NCBI GenBank assembly: GCA_001899255.1
Contig: MKVX01000018.1
Coordinates: forward strand, 683,150-747,149
Source of the DNA: Rhizobiales bacterium 62-47
GTDB lineage: Bacteria; Pseudomonadota; Alphaproteobacteria; Rhizobiales; Xanthobacteraceae
Direction: 5' to 3'
Length of the DNA: 64,000 nt
The translations under genes were made by a program, and so were the position numbers. Of the stretch, positions 56,867 to 64,000 are shown in pieces; position 1 is the first letter of the stretch, and every line of letters begins with the position of its first letter. The notes beneath the pieces were generated by a model, which was given only the letters and a program-made list of their open reading frames with translations, searched no databases and was not told the DNA's origin.

Positions 56867-57568
56867 TTACACCGATCCGCCGTGCGTTTGCTCATTGTCG
56901 AAACCGACGAACACCGTCGCGTCTTCGACTGACTTGCGTTCGGACACGACGGCGTTAGCGGGAAAGCCGTCATCCGGCCATCCCAGCGCGATGCTTTTCA
57001 TGATGACCTGATCGTCGGCAATTCCGGCATGTTCGCGAACCACCGGTGATTGCATGATGCCTTGGCTGTTGATGACGGCACCGAGGCCGCGCGACCACGC
57101 GGCATTGACGAGGGCCGTCGCCACGGCACCGCAATCGAAGGGTGTATCGTCGCTGCCGTCCAGAACCCGATCATAAGTTACGATGATGCAGACAGGCGCA
57201 TCGAACTGGCGGAAACCGCGCAGCACCCAGTCCTGCCGCATCTCCTTGTCGTCGCGCGCAATCCCCATGGCGGAGAACAACTGCTTGGCGACGCCGACCT
57301 GCCTGTCGCGGTGCTGACCCGTGAAAGGCTGCCCGGTGCGAAATTCGCGTGACTGGGGGACACCGGCGATCATCCGCTCGGTATTCCCGGCGCGAATCCG
57401 GTTGAGCGGTTCGCCGGTCACGACATAGAAATTCCACGGCTGTGTGTTCATCGACGACGGCGCGCGCATTGCCAGACCGATGATTTCCTCGATCAGTTTT
57501 CGAGGGACCGGATCTGGCTTATAGCCGCGAATGCTGCGGCGGCCGAGAATGACGTCATCGAACTCCAT
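56867..57568 (-). CDS. Nitroreductase-family protein
   Basis: FMN-dependent, NAD(P)H-using. The 233-residue protein begins with FDDVILGRRSIRGYKPDPVP, then AMRAPSSMNTQPWNFYVV and DCGAVATALVNAAWSRGLGAV. Substrate unknown. It is separated from nrdJ by a strong terminator, so it has its own promoter. Confidence 0.92.
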   Translation of the reverse strand: MEFDDVILGRRSIRGYKPDPVPRKLIEEIIGLAMRAPSSMNTQPWNFYVVTGEPLNRIRAGNTERMIAGVPQSREFRTGQPFTGQHRDRQVGVAKQLFSAMGIARDDKEMRQDWVLRGFRQFDAPVCIIVTYDRVLDGSDDTPFDCGAVATALVNAAWSRGLGAVINSQGIMQSPVVREHAGIADDQVIMKSIALGWPDDGFPANAVVSERKSVEDATVFVGFDNEQTHGGSV

Positions 57569-57609
57569 CGATCTGAAACCTTTCGGGTCGCAATAGAGCT
57601 TGCTGGAGA

Positions 57610-57635
57610 AAAGGCCGCTCTTTCGAGCGGCCTTT
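57610..57635 (-). terminator. nrdJ terminator
   Basis: AAAGGCCGCTC/GAGCGGCCTTT, a perfect 11-bp stem with a GAAA loop on the transcribed strand, followed by TTTTC. A textbook intrinsic terminator 47 bases past the nrdJ stop. Confidence 0.85.
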
Positions 57636-57681
57636 CGAGTTGTGGTGGTCGAAGTCCGGCGATGATGCCGCGGAAAGGGTG

Positions 57682-60600
57682 TCAGCTACACCCCGTCGTG
57701 CTGCCGCATGTGTCGCACTTCATGCAGGTGCCGTTGCGCACCAAAGTGAAGTTGCCGCACTCGGAGCACATCTCGCCTTCGTAGCCTTTGGCCTTGGCCT
57801 CTGCGCGACGTTCGGCTTTCGTCGGCGCAGTCGTTGCTGCCGCGGCGCTTCCAGCCTTGCTCCACTGTTGCGCTTCGATCTTCTCGGTCGGCGACAACTC
57901 GGTCTTGAGTTCGGCCTTGAGGGCAGTCGCTCCCTCGACAGCATCGCCGCTCCGCGCGGTCGCACCGTGCGACGCGAGCGCGGTGACATTGCCGGCGGCG
58001 CGCGCCTCGGTTTCGATCGGCGTTGCGCTCCGCATCACAACGAGATTATCCGTCCGCGAGCGGGTGAGGCCCTTCGACAGATACTTCATGGCCGGCGGCG
58101 GTGCACCGTCCGGCGTCTTGCCTTCGGCAACACCCTTGCCGATGGCATCGAATCCGGACTCGCTTGGATCGACGTGGGCCAGGTCGTAGCGGCTCATATA
58201 GCTGACCGCCAGTTCGCGGAACACGTAGTCGAGGATCGAGGTCGCATACTTGATCGAGTCGTTGCCCTGCACCGGACCAGCGGGTTCGAAGCGCGTGAAC
58301 GTGAAGGCGTCGACATACTCTTCCAGCGGCACGCCGTACTGCAGGCCGAGCGACACTGCGATGGCAAAGTTGTTGATGAAGGAGCGCAGTGCCGCGCCTT
58401 CCTTGTGCATGTCGATGAAGATTTCACCGAGACGCCCGTCGTCGTATTCGCCAGTGCGCAGGTAGACCTTGTGACCGCCGACGACGGCCTTCTGGGTGTA
58501 ACCCTTGCGGCGATCCGGCATCTTCTCGCGCTCGCGCATTACCACGATACGTTCGACCAGCCGCTCGACGACTTTCTCGGAGATCTGCGTGGCGCGCGCG
58601 GCCATCGGCTTCTCGAGCAGGGACTCGAGCGCATCATCCTCCTCATCGTCGTCGCTGATGAGTTGCGAATTTAGGGGCTGCGACAACTTCGAGCCATCGC
58701 GATAGAGCGCGTTGGCCTTCAGCGCCAGCTTCCACGACAGCAGGTAGGCGGATTTGCAATCCTCCACCGTGGCGTCGTTCGGCATGTTGATGGTCTTGGA
58801 GATGGCACCCGAGATGAACGGCTGCGATGCCGCCATCATTCGGATGTGGCTCTCGACCGACAGGTAGCGCTTGCCGATCTTGCCGCATGGGTTGGCGCAA
58901 TCGAACACCGCATAGTGCTCGGCCTTGAGGTGCGGTGCGCCTTCCACCGTCATCGCGCCGCAGATGTGCACGTTGGCGGCTTCGATCTCGCGCTTGTTGA
59001 AGCCGATCGCAGTCAACAGGTCGAAGCCCGGCGCAGCGATGGCTTCCGCATCGACGCCGAGCGTGTCGCGGATGAACTCTTCGCCGAACGTCCACTTGTT
59101 GAACGCAAACTTGATATCGAACGCGGTCGGCAGTGCCTTCTCGGCCTTGGCGATGGCCTCGTCGGTAAAGCCCTTGGCTTTGAGCGTCGACGCATTGATT
59201 GCTGGGGCGTTGGAGAGCGAACCATGTCCAACCGCATAGGCTTCGATCTCGGCGATCTCGCTCTCGCGATAGCCTAGCGCCCGCAACGCTTCCGGCACCG
59301 CGCGGTTGATGATCTTGAAGTAGCCGCCACCGGCGAGCTTCTTGAACTTCACCAGCGCGAAGTCGGGTTCGATGCCGGTCGTGTCGCAATCCATCACCAG
59401 GCCGATGGTGCCGGTCGGCGCCACCACCGTCGTCTGCGCGTTGCGGAAACCGTGCTGCTCGCCGAGCTCGAGTGCCTTGTCCCACGCTGCCTGCGCATGC
59501 GTGATGATGTCCGCTTGCGGGCAGGAGGCGTGATCGAGCGGCACCGGATTGACTGCAAGCTTCTCATAGCCTGCCGACTGGCCGTGCGCGGCGCGCCGAT
59601 GATTGCGGATCACGCGCAGCATGTGCTGGACGTTCTTCTTGTATCCGGGGAAGGGGCCGAGCTCCTTGGCCATTTCGGCCGAAGTCGCGTAAGCCACGCC
59701 GGTCATGATCGCGGTCAGCCCGCCGCACAGCGCACGGCCTTCCTTGGAGTCGTAGGAAAGGCCCATGGTCATCAACAGGCCGCCGATGTTAGCGAAGCCG
59801 AGACCGAGCGTGCGGAATTCGTAGGACAGTTCGGCGATCTGCTTCGACGGAAACTGCGCCATCATCACCGAAATTTCGAGCACCAAAGTCCAGAGCCGGC
59901 AGAGGTGTTCGTAGGCATCTACATCGAACTGGCGGGTGGTGGTGTTGTAGAACGTCAGCAGGTTTGCGGACGCCAGATTGCAGGCGGTGTCGTCGAGGAA
60001 CATGTATTCCGAGCAAGGATTGGAGGCGCGGATATCGCCGGAGACCTTGCAGGTGTGCCAGTCGTTCATCGTGGTGTTGAAGTGCAGTCCGGGGTCCGCC
60101 GACGCCCAGGCGGCGTGGCCGATCTTCTCCCACAGGTCGCGGGCCTTTAGCGTCTTCACCACTTTCTTGTTGGTGCGCCCGATCAGATTCCAGTCGCCGT
60201 CGGTTTCCACCGCGCGCAGAAAGTCGTCCTTCAGCGAGACCGAGTTGTTGGAGTTCTGGCCGGAGACTGTGAGATAGGCCTCGGAATCCCAGTCGGTGTC
60301 GTAGATCGGGAAATCGATATCCTTGTAGCCCTGCTTGGCAAACTGGATGACACGCTTGATGTAGTTGTCCGGCACCAGCGCGCGGCGGGCGAGCTTGATT
60401 TCGCGGCGCAGGGCAGGGTTCTTCTCCGGATCGAAGCAATCGTCACCGGAGCCTTCGCAGTTGACGCAGGCCTTGAGCACGGCCTTGAGGTGCTTCTGAT
60501 TGATCTTGGAGCCGGTGACCAGAGCCGCGACCTTCTGCTCCTCTTTCACCTTCCAGTCGATGTACTGTTCGATATCCGGATGGTCGACGTCCACAACCAC

Positions 60601-61440
60601 CATCTTGGCGGCACGACGCGTGGTGCCGCCGGACTTGATCGCACCCGCGGCGCGGTCGCCGATCTTGAGGAAGCTCATCAGGCCGCTCGAGCGGCCGCCG
60701 CCAGAGAGGCGTTCGCCTTCGCCCCGCAGGCGAGAGAAGTTCGAGCCGGTGCCGGAGCCATACTTGAACAGCCGCGCCTCGCGCACCCACAGGTCCATGA
60801 TGCCGCCCTCATTGACGAGGTCGTCCTCGATGCCCTGAATGAAGCAGGCGTGCGGCTGCGGATGCTCGTAAGCCGATTTCGACTTGGTCAGCTTGCCGGT
60901 TTTCCAATCGACGTAGTAGTGGCCTTGGCCGGGGCCGTCGACGCCATAGGCCCAGTGCAGGCCGGTGTTGAACCACTGCGGCGAGTTCGGCGCGACCATC
61001 TGCTTGGCGAGCATGTACCGCAGCTCGTCGAAGAAGGCGCTGGCGTCCGCTTCGCTATCGAAGTAGCCGCCCTTCCAGCCCCAATAGGTCCAGCAACCGG
61101 CGAGACGATCGAACACCTGCTTTGCGGACAGTTCGCTGATGTAGCGCTCCGCTTCGGGCAGAGTATCCAGCGCATCGGTATCCGGTACCGAACGCCATAG
61201 CCACGAAGGAACGGTCTCTTCCTCGACCTTCTTCAGGCGAGCGGCAACTCCGGCCTTGCGGAAATACTTCTGGGCCAGCACGTCGGAGGCGACCTGCGAC
61301 CAGAACTCGGGCACTTCGACGTTGTCGAGGCGGAACACAACGGAGCCATCGGGGTTCCGGATCTCACTTGTGGTCGATCGGAACGCGATATCCGCGTAGG
61401 GAGACTGGCCGTCTTTGGTGTAGCGCCGTTCGATCTGCAT
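57682..61440 (-). CDS. nrdJ: Adenosylcobalamin-dependent (class II) ribonucleotide reductase NrdJ
   Basis: Reduces ribonucleotides to deoxyribonucleotides using adenosylcobalamin, with or without oxygen. The 1252-residue protein has the catalytic core segments [33 protein letters not shown] and [19 protein letters not shown]. The C-terminus ends in a Cys-rich zinc-finger-like motif ([23 protein letters not shown]), typical of this long form. ATG 61440 (MQIERRYT) fits the family; the frame to 61500 may be leader. A structured leader lies upstream and a strong terminator downstream. It needs vitamin B12. Confidence 0.96.
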   Translation of the reverse strand: MQIERRYTKDGQSPYADIAFRSTTSEIRNPDGSVVFRLDNVEVPEFWSQVASDVLAQKYFRKAGVAARLKKVEEETVPSWLWRSVPDTDALDTLPEAERYISELSAKQVFDRLAGCWTYWGWKGGYFDSEADASAFFDELRYMLAKQMVAPNSPQWFNTGLHWAYGVDGPGQGHYYVDWKTGKLTKSKSAYEHPQPHACFIQGIEDDLVNEGGIMDLWVREARLFKYGSGTGSNFSRLRGEGERLSGGGRSSGLMSFLKIGDRAAGAIKSGGTTRRAAKMVVVDVDHPDIEQYIDWKVKEEQKVAALVTGSKINQKHLKAVLKACVNCEGSGDDCFDPEKNPALRREIKLARRALVPDNYIKRVIQFAKQGYKDIDFPIYDTDWDSEAYLTVSGQNSNNSVSLKDDFLRAVETDGDWNLIGRTNKKVVKTLKARDLWEKIGHAAWASADPGLHFNTTMNDWHTCKVSGDIRASNPCSEYMFLDDTACNLASANLLTFYNTTTRQFDVDAYEHLCRLWTLVLEISVMMAQFPSKQIAELSYEFRTLGLGFANIGGLLMTMGLSYDSKEGRALCGGLTAIMTGVAYATSAEMAKELGPFPGYKKNVQHMLRVIRNHRRAAHGQSAGYEKLAVNPVPLDHASCPQADIITHAQAAWDKALELGEQHGFRNAQTTVVAPTGTIGLVMDCDTTGIEPDFALVKFKKLAGGGYFKIINRAVPEALRALGYRESEIAEIEAYAVGHGSLSNAPAINASTLKAKGFTDEAIAKAEKALPTAFDIKFAFNKWTFGEEFIRDTLGVDAEAIAAPGFDLLTAIGFNKREIEAANVHICGAMTVEGAPHLKAEHYAVFDCANPCGKIGKRYLSVESHIRMMAASQPFISGAISKTINMPNDATVEDCKSAYLLSWKLALKANALYRDGSKLSQPLNSQLISDDDEEDDALESLLEKPMAARATQISEKVVERLVERIVVMREREKMPDRRKGYTQKAVVGGHKVYLRTGEYDDGRLGEIFIDMHKEGAALRSFINNFAIAVSLGLQYGVPLEEYVDAFTFTRFEPAGPVQGNDSIKYATSILDYVFRELAVSYMSRYDLAHVDPSESGFDAIGKGVAEGKTPDGAPPPAMKYLSKGLTRSRTDNLVVMRSATPIETEARAAGNVTALASHGATARSGDAVEGATALKAELKTELSPTEKIEAQQWSKAGSAAAATTAPTKAERRAEAKAKGYEGEMCSECGNFTLVRNGTCMKCDTCGSTTGCS

Positions 61441-62119
61441 CTTGTTTCTTGCCCCGTCTTGCAGCCAGCACCGCGTCGAGGCGGTCCTGGCGATTTCCAT
61501 TCGCGAACCTTGATGGTCCGCTATTCAGCCGGTGAACCCGGCTCCTCAATCTCTGGAGCATGAGCGAGTGGGGATAGCTCCCCAGGATCGGTCATACTCT
61601 AACGCCCCACACAGCATTTTGGGCCATTTCAGCCCGTTTTTTTGGTCCCGACAGAGGGCCTATTTCAGAGCAGACAACGCCTCGCCCCGTCACCTCGACC
61701 GGCGAGCGGAGTGCCTATTCTGGAACCCTTCAGGGATTGTCAGGCGTGACCCAAAACATTCGCGCCGGACGGTCTCAAAGCTAGGACAACTGGCTCTCGC
61801 ACGTCAAGGATTAGTACGAGTTTCTGAATTAAATACTAAATATGGTGGAAAGAGGGGATAACCAAGGGCCAGCGCCGCGCTTGATCGAGCTCAAGTATCA
61901 GTGAGTCCTACGGGATTCGAAAGAACAAAAATCGCCCCACAGGGCTGACTGTTTCACCTTCACCCACTGTTCACAGGGTGACAATTTTTTTGCGAACGGG
62001 GGTTGCCGGGACGCGACTCGGCTTCACCCGTCCGGACATCTGCCCGGCATGCGTCTTTGACCGTGGTCCATGCCGCCAATAACGGGCAATGTGGCGCCGA
62101 TTCCCGGGGCGCAACCTTC
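61441..62119. other. 679-base structured intergenic region nrdJ / eamA
   Basis: No protein gene supported. It contains three consecutive hairpins near nrdJ (AGCCGG/CCGGCT 61527-61543; GCTCC/GGAGC 61541-61559; TGGGGA/TCCCCA 61569-61584), a short hairpin with seven Ts on the + strand (61621-61643), a repeated GGGCC(T)ATTTCAG unit (61621 and 61657), an AT-rich patch (61828-61843) and a better + strand terminator (61961-61991). No cobalamin riboswitch core was found. Confidence 0.6.
61961..61991 (+). terminator. Intrinsic terminator on + strand upstream of eamA
   Basis: CACC-CA-CTG-TTCA-CAG-GGTG folds into a bulged hairpin (61961-61980), followed after ACAA by seven Ts (61985-61991). No + strand gene precedes it, so it suggests a small RNA or an attenuated leader. 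Confidence 0.6.
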
Positions 62120-63019
62120 ATGAACACTCAGAATCCACAGGCTACGACCGCACGAATCGCGCCTGCGGGTCTCGTTCTTCTGGCCATCACCTCCATCAGC
62201 TGGGGTTTGAATTGGCCGGTGACAAAATACCTTCTGAGCGAATTGCCGCCGCTCACGATGCGGGGCCTGACCGGTATCGTCGGTTCCCTACTCCTGATGA
62301 TTGTCGTCGTCGGCAGCGGGCAAAGTCTCCGGGTCGGGCGTGCCTGGTGGCCGCGGCTCTGCCTCTATGCCTTTCTCAATGTGGCGTGCTGGATGGCCCT
62401 CATGGGAATCGCACTGCTGTGGCTGCCGGCGGGGGAAGCCTCGATGGTCGCCTACACGATGCCGGTGTGGGCATCGCTGCTGGCGTGGCCCATCCTCGGC
62501 GAGCGACCGACGCTATTGCGGATCATCGCATTTGGTTTGGCCTTCGGAGGACTGACGGTCATTTTGGGTGGGCACGGCTTTTCGATCACGCAGGAGAAAC
62601 TGCTCGGCTTCGTTATGGTGCTGGTGGGATCGTTTGCCTTTGCGCTCGGAGCGGTGCTCTCCAAGCGTTATCCTTTGCCCTTGCCACCGATGACATCGGC
62701 GGCCTGGCAGGTCGGGCTTGGTTGCCTGCCGGTGGGCCTTGTGGGAATTCTGATCGAGACGTCAGATCTGGGTGCGGTCACGACGCTCGGCTGGTGGCTG
62801 CTCGCATATGGCACCGTCGTGCAGTTCTGCGTGGCTTACGTTACCTGGTTTGCAGCACTGACTCGGTTACCGGCATCAGTCGCAGCCATAGGCACCACAG
62901 CGGTACCTGTGTTCGGCGTCGTCGCGTCTGCGATTGCGCTGCACGAGTCGTTGGGACTTGTTCAAATATCGGCGCTGATACTGACCTTGGCAGGGGTTGT
63001 GCTGGCGACCAGGACTTAG
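62120..63019 (+). CDS. EamA/DMT-family transporter
   Basis: The 299-residue permease has ten membrane helices and two EamA repeats (SWGLNWPVTKYLLSELPPL; SAAWQVGLGCLPVGLVGI). Similar in segments and length to those at 55244 and 63134. ATG 62120 is preferred over the longer frame to 62003. Substrate unknown. Confidence 0.93.
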   Translation: MNTQNPQATTARIAPAGLVLLAITSISWGLNWPVTKYLLSELPPLTMRGLTGIVGSLLLMIVVVGSGQSLRVGRAWWPRLCLYAFLNVACWMALMGIALLWLPAGEASMVAYTMPVWASLLAWPILGERPTLLRIIAFGLAFGGLTVILGGHGFSITQEKLLGFVMVLVGSFAFALGAVLSKRYPLPLPPMTSAAWQVGLGCLPVGLVGILIETSDLGAVTTLGWWLLAYGTVVQFCVAYVTWFAALTRLPASVAAIGTTAVPVFGVVASAIALHESLGLVQISALILTLAGVVLATRT

Positions 63020-63133
63020 GCGAGATCCGTGGCTATCTACGTCACTCGCAAAGCCGTTAGGATGCTTGTACAAAAAGCGTGAACCTCGCTCCGCTTGGCA
63101 GGAGTGGTTCTCGCCTCCTTGGATTGCCCAGTC

Positions 63134-64000
63134 ATGTCGAAGTCAGAACAGGCCGGCGCGAGCGCCCGCATCGCGACGACAGGAGTTGCTTTTCTGGTCG
63201 CGGCGTCGATTGGCTGGGGGATCAATTTCCCCATCATGAAGAACCTGTTGACCGAATGGCCGCCTCTATCCTCGCGCGGCCTGGCGGGCGTTGCCGGTGC
63301 CTTGGCGCTCGCTGCCTTCGCACTGTACCGGAAGCAGTCCCTCGGCGTGCCTCGCGCCATGTGGCTGCGCTTGTTACTGGTATCGCTGTTGACCATGGCC
63401 GCATGGACCGCGTTCATGGGACTCGCGCTGGTCTGGCTGAGTGGCAGCGAAGCCGCGGTGATGTCGACCTCGCTGCCGGTATGGGCGGCCTTTCTGGCGT
63501 GGCCGATTCTTGGTGAGCGAATTTCGATTGTAAGAGCGCTCGCGCTCGCCGTGGCTCTCGTCGGCATCACGGTGATGATTGGCGGTGATGGTTTTGCGTC
63601 CAGCTTTGCCAAATGGCCGGGCATTGCCTTTGCCCTTGTCGGGACGGTGGCGGTTGCGCTCGGCACGATTTTGACGAAGCATTTTCCGCTCGCCATGCCG
63701 CCGTTGGCGCTGGCGTCGTGGCAACTCTGGCTCGGCTGTCTGCCGGTCGCGATCGTGGGGTTGATCATCGAACGACCCGACGTTGCCACACTGTCGTCGA
63801 TCGGATGGGCCTCGATGGCCTATCTGACCTTGATCCAATTCGGCTTGTCTTATGTGTGTTGGTTCGCTGCTTTGGAGCGACTGCCGGCAGCGACAGCGTC
63901 AATCGGAACGCTCCTTGTCCCAGTGATTGGTGTTTTGGCTTCGGCGGCGATGCTGCACGAGCCTCTCGGTCTCCGACAGATCAGTGCGCTGGTCATTACG
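63134..64000 (+). CDS. EamA/DMT-family transporter (cut by window edge)
   Basis: 289 codons are visible from ATG 63134 and remain open at the end of the window. EamA repeats are clear: GWGINFPIMKNLLTEWPPL and LASWQLWLGCLPVAIVGL. Tandem with the previous EamA gene, 114 bases apart, and related in sequence; a likely duplication. Confidence 0.9.
   Translation, partial: MSKSEQAGASARIATTGVAFLVAASIGWGINFPIMKNLLTEWPPLSSRGLAGVAGALALAAFALYRKQSLGVPRAMWLRLLLVSLLTMAAWTAFMGLALVWLSGSEAAVMSTSLPVWAAFLAWPILGERISIVRALALAVALVGITVMIGGDGFASSFAKWPGIAFALVGTVAVALGTILTKHFPLAMPPLALASWQLWLGCLPVAIVGLIIERPDVATLSSIGWASMAYLTLIQFGLSYVCWFAALERLPAATASIGTLLVPVIGVLASAAMLHEPLGLRQISALVIT

Noticed and set aside
61441-61700. Cobalamin riboswitch upstream of nrdJ
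   Set aside because: Expected because NrdJ needs B12, but I found no B12-box core on the minus strand.

Overview
The window is a 64 kb piece of a GC-rich alphaproteobacterial chromosome. Gene content and order (acpP-fabF-mltG-yicC-gmk; lptF-lptG-lptD-surA-pdxA-rsmA; purM-purN beside a pgsA-like gene, hdaA, ppk1, ppx, rnd and aspS; class II ribonucleotide reductase nrdJ) point to the Rhizobiales, most likely Nitrobacteraceae (Bradyrhizobium, Rhodopseudomonas, Afipia or a relative). This placement rests on gene order and protein resemblance, not on a search. No rRNA, tRNA, CRISPR array, insertion sequence, phage gene or plasmid gene was seen. Coding is dense and the base composition looks even, so this reads as core chromosome with patches of lineage-specific small genes.

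Layout. 1-5.2 kb: fatty-acid synthesis (acpP, fabF), peptidoglycan chain termination (mltG), an RNase (yicC) and gmk, all on +. 5.2-8.4 kb: three secreted or membrane proteins on -, including an exported caspase-like protein with a peptidoglycan-binding region. 8.4-17.3 kb: an envelope operon on - (lptF, lptG, lptD, surA, pdxA, rsmA, then an alcohol dehydrogenase) linked by ATGA and TAGTG stop/start overlaps. 17.5-20.2 kb: pepA-holC and a lipoprotein. 20.2-26.8 kb: an ABC-F ATPase, a 57-residue NepR-like ORF, a His/Gly/Trp-rich secreted protein, ndk, a TerC-family membrane protein, an autotransporter-type beta-barrel and a ketopantoate-reductase-family enzyme. 26.8-39.5 kb: purines (purM, purN), a phospholipid synthase, a DnaA regulator (hdaA), polyphosphate metabolism (ppk1, ppx) with a candidate Pho box, rnd, aspS and malic enzyme. 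39.5-45.2 kb: a DoxX protein, a DHFR-like enzyme, a polysaccharide deacetylase, an L,D-transpeptidase, creA and four small exported or membrane proteins. 45.3-57.6 kb: accessory metabolism and regulation, including an M20 deacylase, a leaderless BtuF-like protein, a thioesterase, GNAT, an ABM monooxygenase, two GrlR-like proteins (one a two-domain fusion), an SDR, a pobR/pobA pair, an alpha/beta hydrolase, an EamA exporter and a nitroreductase. 57.7-64 kb: nrdJ, a 679-base structured gap, and two tandem EamA exporters, the last cut by the window edge.

Together the genes serve envelope building (lipid A transport, OMP folding, peptidoglycan editing), nucleotide supply (gmk, ndk, purMN, nrdJ) and phosphate/replication control (ppk1, ppx, hdaA). 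The most interesting leads are: the acpP-fabF leader with mutually exclusive hairpins; the caspase-PG-binding protein and its Gly/Ser-rich neighbour; the orphan NepR-like ORF; the Pho box before ppk1; the GrlR-like single and fused proteins with no type III secretion genes in view; an 18-bp perfect palindrome between convergent genes; and hairpins and T7 terminator signals between nrdJ and the EamA pair. No complete, clearly new multi-gene system was identified.
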